Source: Eumeta japonica (Eukaryota; Arthropoda; Insecta; Lepidoptera; Psychidae). From it: a stretch of 64,000 nucleotides of DNA. Where the stretch lies: the NCBI GenBank assembly GCA_005406025.1, contig BGZK01000159.1, forward strand, positions 558,001 to 622,000, read 5' to 3'. Positions 34,781 to 47,120 of this stretch are shown here, one piece after another. How positions within the stretch are numbered: position 1 is the stretch's first letter; each line of letters begins with the position of its first letter. The position numbers were made by a program, and so were the translations under genes. The notes beneath the pieces are model-generated. The model saw only the letters and a list, made by a program, of their open reading frames with translations, was not told where the DNA came from and did no database searches.

Positions 34781-37700
34781 TATACGAATCGAGTTCAACA
34801 TTATAATGTTACGTTTACAAGAATATTATCTTAAAAACTATATTAAAATTACGTTTAATTTAACAAATCAATAAAAATATAATAATTTATCTGTAATGTA
34901 GGTTAGGTTACTGCCTCCCGTGCCTCATCCCAGTCCAATTAAAAATATATCGTTATTCATTTCGAAAAAAACTGTGAAAATTGCGTTTTTCAGTTCTAGT
35001 ATCCGTCAAAGTTAGAAAAGACATTATAAGTATTATCATTTCATGACGATCTATGTTTTAATAACAATCAATAAATGTACGTATGTAAATTGTCCATTTT
35101 AGAAGAGGATCCGAATTAGAAAACGAGGTTCACTCATCTTTTTAATGGATGAAAAGTATTTCATATCAAATTTAGTATATTAAAAATATATTGTTAGTGG
35201 GTTGGCTAAAAAATTTCTAGGCAAATAATGATTAATTGAAAAATTAGACACTAACTTTTTTAAACATTACGCTCACAATTTTAACGAAAAAATTTCGTAC
35301 TAATGGAAAGTCTTTCATATTCTTTTCGTATTATATTATATAATTTTTTTCTTTTGTATCAAATTTTATACCAATACAATCCATACAACGAGGATCTTGC
35401 TTTACACACTTTTTAAAACACTTCAACAGTCATTCAAACAAGATATTTCTCAGACAAACCTAAATCAATCAATCAAGCGCGTTCCCAATGGGATAGAATT
35501 AATTATGATGTAATATTTATTCATTAAGCAGACGGGTATGAAGTGACGAGTATTGGCATACCTGATTAAACCTACCAACCCAATAATTACACCAGGTAAA
35601 AAATAAACAACCCAACGTTTGTATATTCTACAGACTTCGTACTTTCGATTGTAATAAAATTCGTTAATTAAACTTATGATTACAATGTTTTTAAAAAAAA
35701 GTCATTTTTTAATTATAGTTTGTCACAATCAGACCTCGAACTGTTTAGCCAATTCACTCACGATGCATTTTTAACATACTAAATTTGATATGAAATAATT
35801 TTCATTCCTTAAAAAGATGGGTGAAAATCGTTCCTAAGTCGGATCTTCGACCATTTCTGAATTTTCAATTTACTTTTCGACTATTTGCTAATATTCGATG
35901 GCGCTAAAATTGGCATAATTACGTAAGGTCAAGGCAGTGCGATGGTAAACCTATCGTATTTGAGCTCGCTTGATTTGTCTCGCCAATGACTATAATCTTG
36001 TGTGGTGTCCAGGCTCTGACGATGGAGCCGGAAGGTGGTCATAGAAACTCCTAAGCTACAAGTGATGAACCCATCATGTTTATCTTTGTTTATCATAGGC
36101 ATCAACAGTTCACAGCATGCGGAGTTACACCATCGCTCGAGATGCAGTTCATTTAGCATTTAGGCTCAAGGATTTGGACTTATCTACGTCAATATAGATA
36201 AAGTAGATCCCTGTAACTATATATGCCTGTGTGATGGGTTAACGACGAAGAAGCTATTCTGAACGTAAATATTGTGATAATTTTTATTTAAATTTAACTT
36301 TTACTTTTAGTGCAGTTTCTTAATTATTTTTACTTTAATTTTATTTTATAACAGCTCGCCACGTAATTTCACTGAGCATATTAATGGCATGTGATAACCA
36401 GCAACTTTTTTTTTGTTTATGATTATGATGAGCACCTAAGGGTTCAACCAACCACCAATGAATCAATATTTCTGTTTAAGAAGAGCGAAATAGAATAGAC
36501 GATAATGTCATATCATAGATTAACTCACAACTGTTAGTAATACTAATTAATATTTTTATGCAAGATATTGAGTAATAATCTAAATATAATCGAATTTAAG
36601 TAAAGTTATAGCACCACTTGAATACGTATTTAATGGTTCAAACGTTAAATACAGGGGACACGTTGTTGCCTTTAAGTGGGTGATCGAACTGAAGTTATGA
36701 GGTTTTTTTTTTATACCACAGTATTATTGGAAGATTTTGTTATTCATATTTTTAAACAGATTTTTTAAGATGAATATGCTATTATTATTAGAGTCAAGAA
36801 AGGAAATGTTAGACTGTTTATCTTTAAGAGATACGAACACAGTAAATACTAAGAAACACTCTCTGCGAGGGAATAACAGACTGAACAACAAACTGATAAA
36901 ATGTTTTTTTTATCTGTGTGTATATTACGCTAGACTGAAAGTGCCACTTCACAAATTATAAAATGTACGAGCAAATCTTATTCTTCAATTATTAATTCCT
37001 GAAAACGAAAAGGACTCAATTTGCTCCTAAAAGCTCTTTTCAATGACGTCACTTTAAAGTTAAGTCTCTTAAAAGCTAGCTTTTGGGATAAGATTTCATT
37101 CAACCTTGAACTGAATTACGACTCTGAATGATTTTGCACCTTTTATGAGCACAAAACGTCTTAGGAACTGCGTACACGTCATGGGCCATAGTAAATTATT
37201 TGCATGCAATTCGGTACAGCACTTCTATTGGACAATACAATGAACTAAATCTTGTTGTAAAAACAATGCATTATGATTGCTAACGAGTACAAAGTGGAAG
37301 TGCTGTATACAAATACAATTTCAAATCAAAATCAAAGAGACTCACAAACTATACAATGTATACTAATTGTACTCCCAGAATGACATCTGTTCTTGCTGTA
37401 CAATCGCTGTATATTTTTGATCGTCATCTATCATTCTATTCCATCATCAGAGTTGTCTCTGTTAGGTACTTCGTAACAGTCGTTTTGTCAAAACGCAATA
37501 CGCAAATATTTTTTATACCGACCCTTTAGAATGTCGGTTACTACAATCACAATATACCTTTTCACTTTTACACAATTTGTTACATATTTTACACATAATA
37601 ATAATAAAATCAAATATTTTTTTCTGTTGTCTAATTTTTCTAATGACGTTTTCGCTGATTCTAACGATCCTTTTCAATTTGGTCACAACGGGATTAGCGT

Positions 37701-37919
37701 TTGAATTTTACATGATTATTGATAATTCTAATCCAGCACCTTCAATACGAAAGTAATGGCCTGTCTATACGCTCGTCCCTACTTAAATGTTATTCCAAAA
37801 TGGATTATGTCATTTCTCATAGTCGAAATAATTCTCTACGGACAGATAAACAGAAGGATTTCTGAATACTTTCAAACAGAGATTCACTCTGTTTCGTAGT
37901 TGACAATTTATATAACAGC
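34781..37919. other. AT-rich noncoding DNA, nothing recognised
   Basis: More than 3 kb without a recognisable gene, mobile element end or RNA gene. The open frames at 35929-36159 and 36737-36961 have no domain or context. Confidence 0.45.
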
Positions 37920-38300
37920 AGAAAGTAGGCACTAGCGAAACGCTTCTACCTAACCGAGGCGCGCTACGTGACCTCGAAAGCCCTCAGAAACGGCGCGCTA
38001 TCCAAAAATGACACACAAGAGGAACAAACTCCGCATTATATTTTCGAAGTTCCGACAGACTACTTCTTCGTCTCGGAGGGCGAGGGGCCCGTTTGCTTTC
38101 AACTTCACACCTTTGTAGCTTTAACGCGACTACGCGACGTTTGTTGTGCTGTCTGTTCTTACTGCGTATACTCCGCCACCCGGCGACGGATCCGTCCTTT
38201 CATGTGAGATTTTCGCTGTAACATGTCCTTTTGTGAATTGAAATTGTTTAGGTATACGACTCGAAGGAGACATGTAGGGCGAAGGTTTTCGCATGATAAC
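37920..38300. promoter_or_regulatory. GC-rich island
   Basis: CpG-rich DNA (ACCGAGGCGCGCTACGTGAC; GGAGGGCGAGGGGCCCG). The 79-codon plus-strand open frame from 37968 has no recognised domain, so a regulatory or conserved noncoding role is likelier. Confidence 0.3.
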
Positions 38301-38859
38301 GAATTAGATCGGGATTTGCGTTTTTGGAAAAAAAAAGAAACAACGCGGTTGTACGCGTCCCGACTTCGACATATATTGTAGTAGAAAACAGATGGCTTTT
38401 ACTCGCCACGTTTTGCGTTGAGACAAAGAATAATATACGCAATATAATTAAAATAATAATAAAATTACTTATGTCGTATTATCCAAATATCATGACTCAT
38501 AATAGAGCACGAATGTTTATCTCAGTAAAACAGTAAATTATCAAATGAGAAACAGAACCAATGATAGAGTTAGATGTCTAAAAAGAATTCACTCGAGAAG
38601 TTAACAATACACCAGAGTGGTTTGTAGAGTTACACAGCGATCATTGTCAATGTTTCTATGCAAATACTTATATTTCCTACATCACTGACTGTTGCCTGGT
38701 TATGCTTAGGTGTGTCACACCAGTTTGGGTCACTTGTTACTAGCAGGTAACAAGTTATACATTACGAATTCATCCTCATTGTTAATTTTTTTATAGCGGA
38801 AAGTTAAAAAGATGTATGCTATTTACCTGAGTGACTTACTTGACTTGACTAACAGTACT
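38301..38859. other. AT-rich noncoding DNA, nothing recognised
   Basis: Two 64- to 70-codon open frames overlap on opposite strands and have no domains. Confidence 0.4.
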
Positions 38860-39450
38860 TCTTTGTTATACTATATCTTAATACAATAAAACTATATGAT
38901 GATTAGCTGGCAGATAAGTTTGATTCTAATTAAATATTTAATGTAAAAACAAATATATAAAGCGTAGAAAAAAATAAATAAAGAAGGCATTCAATTGTGT
39001 GAGATTTACTTCGCGGAAAGTCATAATTAGACGCTCGTATGCAACGTGTGTTACCATGCAGCATGCGACACACCGCCGTCCCTCGAACCTGTTCTTTCAC
39101 TACGAAACTCTATCCAATGTATTGAATATGCGTTGATAGATACGACAGTCTTTCTTTTCCTGAAGATACGCTGATTTGGCACAAAAAAAGTACATAGAAA
39201 TCACGTCTAATTATTTGACGGATTAAGATAGACAAAAACACTTGCTTAGGTATTCAATATCTGGAATCAATTTTCAATCTGTTGGATAGAAAATCATAGT
39301 AGAAGAACAAATTTGAGAATCAGCGGTGGGTTACATGCTGCATGTTGACACACGTTGCAGGAAAGCATCTAAATGAAAGGGGATTTGAGATATGAAGAAA
39401 CAAAAATGGGCTGGACCTCGCGATAATCATATATTATTATGATTTTATTG
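38860..39450. mobile_element. foldback element, full copy (second copy at 59494-59830)
   Basis: Two arms form a long imperfect inverted repeat. The strongest block pairs ATGCAACGTGTGTTACCATG (39036) with the complement of TGTTGACACACGTTGCAGG (about 39342-39360), and continues inward through ACCGCCG, CTGTTCTT, CACTACGA and CTCTATCCAA. Outward pairing reaches TACAATAAAA near 38882 and its partner near 39445. The left ~335 bp is repeated 20.6 kb away. No coding capacity and no firm target duplication were seen. Confidence 0.7.
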
Positions 39451-40394
39451 TATGAACGTTGTCTTTGTGAATAGAGTAAAATAAAAACAATTACTAAGCT
39501 GTTAAAGAGTACGAATAACCAGGAAAGAAACTGCATACACGTATTTATTGATACGAAATGGTCTAAATATTCCAGAGCTTACCAACTGAAGGTTTCCAAG
39601 AGGTTTCAGGACGTTACGAAAACCTGGTCATATTAAGCATTTGAAATGGTTCACAAAAAAAGAATAAATGAATTTTCACTTAGTTGATCTTGGCAAATTC
39701 TTTCACAAAAGTATAAACAACGCAGAGGCGACACATAAACATGTTGTTAATTCAGGGAAGAATTCGAATGCGATGTAAATTATACCCTACTATTTTATAA
39801 TACTTCACGACAACCGCGAGGTCGTCGCTAGTTTTAGTATATTTTTACAAGTTGTATTGGAATCAAGAATTTGTTTATGAGATGTTTATAAAATTGACTA
39901 GAGCGCTGAAACGGATCTCTAGATCCACAAAAAAAAATACTAAATTATATTTCGAGTGCTTAGAAACGCAGCATTCCTTTGAGTGAATTTGTGCCGTTGA
40001 AAATATTAGTAAAAAAACAGTTTTTTGTTTCAACGTCTTTAGTTCGGTTCATGCGTTTACTAGGAAAAAAAGGAAATAAAAATAAACAAATGGAAGAAAA
40101 ACTAGTTTCGATTCACCTAAATTGTCATGAGCATGTGTTGTTTTTAAATTTGATGTTTAAAAGCAGCGCTAGACCACTACTAAAAAAAGGAATATGTCTT
40201 GTACTATAAGAAATTGATCCTGATTTGGCTGTCTGATAATATTGAAATTGAGATTTTATAATGAATTTATATACATTCCATTGCATATATTGTGTTACTG
40301 TTTTGTTCATATATTGATATAGGGGCAATTTATTATTAATGTCATGAATTATACATAGAGAACACTGATAGTTCTGCACTCCTGGCCATTCATA
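39451..40394. other. AT-rich noncoding DNA with a weak CTAGT-type terminus
   Basis: CTTCACGACAACCGCGAGGT followed by CGTCGCTAGT near 39806-39834 resembles the CTAGT-type repeat ends. The rest shows nothing recognisable. Confidence 0.35.
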
Positions 40395-41630
40395 AGAGTT
40401 TGTATTTCAAATGTTTTTTTTGAACATGAATATACTCATTCATTGGTTAATTTTTTTCGGCGGTAAGTCGCTTTTCAATTGTTTTTATAGTACAAACTTG
40501 AAGTTCGTCGTCCATAGCTTAAATGAAATTAACGTGAAAAGATTTTGTGCGATGATTTTTTTATGATCTTAAAAGTTCAGTCTCTGCAGGACTGCCCTGC
40601 TTGTCTTCAAAATGCTTTTGAGAGGGAAGCACCTCATTTGAGCACTGTAAGGCAGAATTTTATCGCGGCCGTGGTTCTCTCCGTAAAGAAATTCGTGAAG
40701 GTCGACCATCAACTACGATTACTGAACAAAATGTGGCAACTGTCAGGCTATTCATTGAAGAAAACCGGCGTATCACCTATGAAAAGATTTGAGGACGTTT
40801 GGGGATTGGTATGAGCTAAATAAAAAGAAATCTTACATCAACATTTAAAAGTTAGAAAACTTTGCTGCCGTTGGATTCCTCAAGAACTCACCTCCGAACA
40901 TAAACCGACCCAAGTCGATTGGTGTAAGAAAATGTAGTTAAAGTACGATCACGGGCATTCAAATGCCGTGTATGATATTTTGACGGGAGATAAAACATGC
41001 ATTCTTTTCGGCATTGTTATATGCCGGAAAGAAAGCAATAGTCTTCTGTATTGGTATTCTAGAGCAAACAAACCAACAAAATTGAAGCAGACGACAAACG
41101 TAGGCAAAAAAATGATTACGTTTTTTTCCTTCAAGACGAATCCTGTCTGCACAATCCCACTTGAAAAACAAAACACAGTTAAATCTAAGTGGTACACTAC
41201 CATTTGTTTGCCCAGTGTCATAGAAAAAGTTAGGGACTAACGCCCTAGAAATCACATCCTATTGCACCATGACAATGCTTCGCCGCACACCGCGAATAAG
41301 ACGATGTCATTTTTGACTTCTGAAAAAGTAAATCTCGTGACCCATCTCGCATTTAGTCCAGACCCAGCACTATGAGATTTCTTTATTTTCCCATAAATCA
41401 AAGATTTGATTAGGGGTTTGACCAGGGCCAGAAGAGGCCGTAATACCTTTTAAACAGTACGTGCAAAAGATGCTCTCAAAAAAATAGTCCTCATCTCTTC
41501 AAAAATGCTTTGAACAAATGAAAAAGTCTGTAAAATGTAATGGAGAATACTTTGAAAAGCAGTAAATATTTTACTTTACATGTAAATTGTTTTATTTATG
41601 AGTTACACAAAACATTCAGTATACCCCACG
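40395..41630 (+). mobile_element. decayed mariner element (D34D)
   Basis: The right end ACATTCAGTATACCCCACG, followed by TA, is matched on the left by a diverged inverted copy starting after TA at 40393-40394 (GTATTTCAAATGTTTTT). The length of about 1.24 kb is normal for mariner. Inside is a transposase remnant. The left terminal repeat is much more diverged than the right, so its exact edge is uncertain by a few bases. Confidence 0.75.
40545..41570 (+). pseudogene. mariner transposase remnant
   Basis: Recognisable blocks in order: FEREAPHLSTVRQNF; RGSLRKEIREGRPSTTITEQ (helix-turn-helix region); ITYEKI; NAVYDILTGDKTCI (first catalytic Asp; the following residue is Lys where Glu is usual); PLEKQNTVKSKWYTTICLP; HILLHHDNASPHTANKT (second Asp); and DFFIFP. 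Exactly 34 positions separate the HHD and DFF aspartates, the mariner D34D spacing. Several stops and frame changes make it inactive. Confidence 0.8.
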
Positions 41631-42890
41631 TATTATTGGATATGGCTATGATTGACTTTATCAATTGAATTAAGTGTGATAATTGCATCCTTTGATTTAG
41701 ATGATAAGGTAAAGCATCAACAATTTAATGGATTTAAATATGAAGTAGATGATAGGTTTATTCATAATTAATTAGGAGGGATGCGAGTTATCTCTTCATT
41801 TGATTGTTTAAGTAAAATGGTTGACTTATTGGTTTGATTAATTGATATGAATTGGTATGTGTTTTATTTCATTATTTTATTTTGATATGATTATTTTAAT
41901 TTATGACGCGAATTGGATTACTATTGTTTGTATACTAATTTTGTGAGTCTGAATTGTATGTATGTATATATGAATATGCATATGATTGCTATTACAAATG
42001 GTAATATGCGCGCTATGCTTCGACGTCTTTATGGAAAAAAAGGAAAGAGAAAGGTATTCGTCCTTACAAAAAAAAATTAAGAGAAATAATGCGGCATATA
42101 CACCAATATTCGTCCAGGGCTATATGGATCTGTAACGGGGCGTCATCTGCAAATAGAGCAGATCAAACTTCTGGCTCCATTGTACTTCGAACTCCTATCC
42201 ATGGAAGTGGTTCTGGTACACAAAAATTAAACATTGTAATAAAATCACCTTATTAATAATTTGCTAAAATAAATACTATTTAAATATAGGAAATCTTGCA
42301 CGGCATGATAATGATTGTCATCTTTTAAATTCTTACGTATAATATTTTACTGTTTGCATTTAATTTTATTTTATTTCTTTTCCTTAATTTGATTCTATTT
42401 TGTGTTATTTTATTTCAATGTGTATTATGTTAAATGCATTATTTGCTATTGTGTTTTAATTTGAAGATGTAATTTATCTGAAGTTTAATTATTTGAATAA
42501 ATTTATATAATCAGCCTTTCAGTACATATATAGACATATTAAAGCGCTCTGGCGTACGTAATAAATTTCATCGTAGGCTTGATAGATTTTATCGAAATTA
42601 ATATTTTATTGGATATTATATATCTCACTTAAGATATGGGTAAGTTCCTACCAATACTTTGATGATATTATATTTGATTTGATTAAAACATAGGTAGTCT
42701 TAAATTGAACTTTCACGTCGTTAGCTTTAGTGCTAGACAATTATTCTGAGGTTACGATGTTTGTGAAATCTCAAGTATACAATTTTATTTCGTACAGGCA
42801 TTTTCTATGTAACTGAAACTCTAAATAATTTAAAGAGTTAAATAATTTTGTTTCATTATAATTCACATGTAGCATTTACCTATAATTTTA
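41631..42890. other. AT-rich noncoding DNA, nothing recognised
   Basis: T-rich degenerate simple sequence (GATT/TTGAT phrases) runs through 41640-41960 and 42340-42480. A GC-richer patch at 42110-42220 has no recognisable content. Confidence 0.4.
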
Positions 42891-43400
42891 ATTGTTTATA
42901 CCTTACTCTCATACAGTTTGGAGAGGCTTCCCCCGTACCGAAAACATAAATCACTCAGCCGTGCAAAAATGTACCGAACGCCAGTCCCAACAGAGAGCTA
43001 GACTACGGTCACTTTCACACCTAAAGGTCTCGCTACGGCAGACTGATGTCGGTACAGCACACCGAACGAGCGGGGAAACACCCTGGCGCTCTAATAGCGG
43101 GGAGAGAGCGAACAGCTCTATTTTTGTGGAACGTGAAAGGCACGCGATGCCATGCATCTGCTTGTGGAGTTTCGCGACAATCCGATAAAATTCTGGCTCA
43201 GACCGCTATCCCCTGGGAGAATCAATCTACTGTTACCGATTCAAAGCGAGACTGTTTTGCGCTTCATAATTTTACCAAATTTGTTGGCCAGACGATCACT
43301 TGCGCTAAAGATCACATATCTAATCAGACAATAGATACACACGTAGGCCCTATAGGGTTCACTTGTAAACACGAAATTTAGCATTGTATGTCGCTTTCTT
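42891..43400. other. GC-richer stretch with overlapping open frames, unassigned
   Basis: This segment is clearly GC-richer than its flanks and is open in several frames at once (98 and 111 codons on plus, 68 on minus). None shows a domain, and open frames on both strands are expected in stop-poor GC-rich DNA. It may be an old repeat or a conserved noncoding island. Confidence 0.3.
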
Positions 43401-43478
43401 GTTGAAGACACACATTCGTTTTCGTTACTTGTTCGCGTGTCGGAGAACTGTTGTACTCTTCGACTGGTTGCATATATA

Positions 43479-43871
43479 CTCTCTAAAACTGAATTAGTGG
43501 AAAACCACTAATTAATAGTCAATAGCTACTATTTTAAGATGTCCAAAGTATACGACCAGCAATAAGTGGTTATCCACTCTTTCAATTAGTAGAAATGATT
43601 ACAAATTAAAATTGTAAATTTTCTACTAATTAAAAAGTATAATTCTACTATTATAAAAGTGATTATTTTACTAATTGTCAAGTGACTACTAATTCAGTAG
43701 TGAAGTTGGGCCATATTACTTCTTCAATGAGTGAAAAATTACTAATTGAAAAGTAACGCCTACAAACTTAGTAAATCTGTAGTAGATTCAACTAAAAATT
43801 ACTAATTTTGATGTAGTTTCTACTATTACTACTTCAATTAGTAAAAATTCTACTAATTCAGTTTTAGAGAG
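43479..43871. mobile_element. MITE with TA target duplication and ten ACTAATT motifs
   Basis: The ends CTCTCTAAAACTGAATTAGT and its complement at the right end form near-perfect terminal inverted repeats of about 24 bp, and TA flanks both sides (43477-43478, 43872-43873). The 393-bp body has no coding sequence but contains ten copies of ACTAATT/AATTAGT in both orientations. TA duplication fits a Tc1/mariner-mobilised MITE. The repeated heptamer could be subterminal transposase-binding sites; that is inference. Confidence 0.8.
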
Positions 43872-43873
43872 TA

Positions 43874-45419
43874 TGTAATCAGTATCAAAAATAACTATCT
43901 CCCTGGATTTGACCAAAAATAGAAAACACGTCGTAGCTCTACCGTGGTAGAGCCATAGTACGTAATCCTTGTCTGTAGATAATGATAGATAAAGATAAGG
44001 TGATGCATGCATCTTATTTTGATTATATGTAATGGCACCGAAGTCCATAACGACTGGATAAAACTTTTCTTCTTACTCATCTGCTTTCTTGTAAAACCGA
44101 TTTCAAAAAACCATATAGCATGAAATATGCGTTTTTGGAGAGAATCTAGTTTATCTCTGACAATTTCTTAATATTTTTTCAACTAGATCTTAACGATTTT
44201 CTGTTTTATTTGTTCCCTAAAAACCATAAACCACTGCTTTGAAATGTATAAAATCTTTTTGGACATTAATAAGCGTTTTAGAAAATTCATCTTTAACAAA
44301 TTTCCTTTAATGTAAAAAAATAGTAATCTTTCAATGTAAACTAATATTTGTTTTGTTAGTATCAATTTTGCAAAAGCAGACTTTTACTGAATATAAACAT
44401 TTTTTTATAATTTTGGAACTTTCCAATACACATTCAAAGAAAAAAAAATTGGATTGTTAGGTCATGAAATGAGGTTAAGTAACTAATTGAACAGCCAAAG
44501 CCATGAAAATTTATTTATAAAATTATGAAATTAATGTATAAGTTTGCGTATATGAAGAAACGGCTTACGTATTTTATTTGCAGAATTGCATTAATGCGCA
44601 ATGGATGTAATTTTAAGTTAATATTTGCACAATTTCGGTCTTTGACTTCCTTGTTACACGACCAAATTTAATATTACTTCGTTGATAGATAATAATTACA
44701 CTGTTTAAGTTGTTGAATGCAAATAATCGTTATTAATCTATCCACGGATACAATGAACTTTTAACGTACTGAGCTTTATGAGAAACTGTCTTCACATTTT
44801 CACAAATTCCCGTTTAATGTTTCGTTATTAGAAAAGTTTTATAGGCTTTTTGTTTAACTTTAACAGAGTATCAATATTGTTTCTTTGTTAATTGACGCTT
44901 TTACAGCCCTTTAATGTTATTGGAGGAAATTTCCGAGATCCTTTATGAATCTCAAATATTAAAGGAGATTGGAAAAGTTTTTATCCGACCGAATCTTAGT
45001 TGATATACGCCACGAGTACGTGGAGCTTTGAAATATCGTCAAACAAACAGTAATTATTATTGGTTTTCTTTGGAGACATTAAAATTAACTCTCAGTGAAA
45101 CATATGACGTAAACTCATTTTCATTTCTCAATCCCGAGTTCAATTTTAATGTTTTATATTACAAAACTTTCACATTCTTATATAGATCTCGACTCTAATT
45201 CTAGTTACTTCGCTCACGTTTCCTTATACTATACTTCGCAAAAGTTAAAATTAATGATGCACATCTTATTTTTCGTGTCAAAAATTAAAGTACATTAAAG
45301 GGGAAACCGGATGCGGATAACAGACAAAAATTCTGAGAAATTAATGGGTTCCCAATTCTGTATTCTATTTATTATAACATCCTTACACACATCTGTATGC
45401 TTGAATATTAACAAACACT
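43874..45419. other. AT-rich noncoding DNA, nothing recognised
   Basis: Short open frames at 43788-44080 and 44183-44365 are chance frames in AT-rich DNA. Confidence 0.45.
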
Positions 45420-45800
45420 CTTTAAGCGGAACACGCCGACGACGACCCAAACTTATGTATCGTGTCACGTCAAAAGGTGAAAGTCAAACGCGAGAGATGG
45501 CAATCACGTCCCGAAATCGGGAAACTTCGCAAAAGCTAAGCGGGTGGTCGACAAGAAGTCTCCGCGTGCGTAGGACACCGCGTTCGGTACGCTAAAATAT
45601 TTATCAGGACGTCCCTTCGTTGCCCTCGTCCGATGGAATTAGCTAATGTAATCACGGACCGCCTCGAATATCATACAGTCTACTTACCTAATTGGGTCGT
45701 GCGCGCGCGTCCAGCTCCGAGCAGACGACGTCCTGTCTGACGCCGCTCGCTGGCAAATGGGCGGGTGCATGTCCGCTTTTACTGGTGTGTGAAGGGAGTG
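45420..45800. promoter_or_regulatory. GC-rich island
   Basis: CpG-rich DNA with GTCGTGCGCGCGCGTCCAGC near 45695. The 94-codon plus-strand open frame (45311-45595) ends here in an Arg/Ser-rich stretch without a domain. Confidence 0.3.
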
Positions 45801-46732
45801 TCTTAGTAGCATTAAATTTGCTTCTGTAGTGGTCACTTAGATTTTTTTTTTGTTTACGCCATGTCTGTTATGTAAACACTTAGTTGAATCTCAGAATTTC
45901 AAAGCGAATGATACGTTTTTTTTTTTATGTTTTTAATTGTTGTTATAATAATATATTAACTGATGAGAATTGATGACAATTTCATTGAGTTCTCCGGCTC
46001 GGAAAAATCGCTTCCAATGCTCGTAAACTGGCAGAAACATAGTAAATAAAAATTCGATACAAATATTGGACACAAACCGGTCGGTCAAGCAAAAAGTCAA
46101 TAATTGATTTAGTAAAAGGTTTATTCAGTAGTTTTTTATCTCTATATTTATTGATATAACTGCAAAATTAAATGTGATAAATATTTTTTAAACATAATCG
46201 GAAATAAATAAATAACATTTAAACGGTCTACAGCACTGATCTACTTGCTATAATAGATGAAAAATTGAATATTTCACAGGAGACCGAAGTTGATCATATA
46301 TCGAACCCTTAAATTCCTCATTATGCTCAAGATTTTATTTTATACCTGGTTGCTTTGCTCATTTCATTATACAATCCTCAGCTTACTTTTGACTAAAAAT
46401 AAATTCTTACAAAAAATATACTTTACTTTCTTAGTAAATAAATAAATATTTTTGAAATGTTAGAATATTTACAGAATATTATGAATACATCAATTTATTA
46501 CTGTTTTAAAATAGCACTCTTTCTTAATATAATATAGTAAAAATTTGATCACAAATATATTGCAAACTTTTATTGTATACAATTTCGTTACTTTATCTGG
46601 CTGATAATATTATTTATTTTATTATTTTGTTGCACAAGATCTTAAGTTTAAAGTGAAAGCTTATTGTTATCAATAGCAACAAAAATAGAAATCGTCAAAA
46701 TGCCTGTGGCCCGCCAGAAACTTTTGTATCGC
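45801..46732. other. AT-rich noncoding DNA, nothing recognised
   Basis: No structure was seen. Confidence 0.45.
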
Positions 46733-46980
46733 CAGGGGCGTGCAGTAACATTTCATAGAGGGTAAGCATGGCTAAAAGAACTTCCTACTCGACTCTCACT
46801 GTACAACAGATTCATCTGGACAATTCACATAAAAGGAAAAGAAAATTTCACTAGCAAGTACGGTCACAGACTTCAAGTCTTTAGAATTTTTGTAGTAACT
46901 GCAACATTCGCTCAAAACATTTTTTTTATAATCTCGCAAAACACGCACTCGTAACACTATTGGAATTATTAACTCCTGTC
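46733..46980 (+). repeat. hAT-like terminus and dispersed repeat
   Basis: CAGGGGCGTGCAGTAACATT at 46733 has the CAGGGGCG start common to hAT ends in insects, followed by GAGGGTAAGCATGGC and CTACTCGACTCT blocks that I recognise as a lepidopteran repeat. The opposite end was not located. Confidence 0.4.
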
Positions 46981-47120
46981 TGCGTGATTGGTGCAGTTGG
47001 TAGTGACCCTACTCTCTGCGCTGGGGGCGTGGCTTCGATAAATAGAATCTCTGGGTATTACCATATGTATATTATTACAAAAAAAAAGCAAAAATGTTGA
47101 TACCCACAATACAAATCTAG
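46981..47120 (+). repeat. tRNA-derived SINE fragment
   Basis: TTGGTGCAGTTGGTAGTGAC (A-box region, 46988) and GTGGCTTCGATA (degenerate B box, 47029) sit at tRNA-like spacing, followed by a CTGGGTATTACC segment. This is the usual arrangement of a lepidopteran tRNA-derived SINE head and body. The B box is mutated, so no functional tRNA is inferred. Confidence 0.6.

Noticed and set aside
34781..37919. Search for a host gene in the largest featureless stretches
   Set aside because: No long frame, domain, or paired splice sites could be supported; short open frames are at chance level for AT-rich DNA.
40949..41255. 90- and 98-codon minus-strand open frames
   Set aside because: Antisense shadows of the mariner transposase remnant at 40545-41570.
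42892..43381. Overlapping 98-, 111- and 68-codon open frames
   Set aside because: Open on both strands and several frames at once with no domains; kept only as an unassigned GC-richer stretch.
46988..47040. Possible functional tRNA gene
   Set aside because: A-box-like and degenerate B-box-like sequences are present, but the B box is mutated and no cloverleaf closes; a SINE head explains it.
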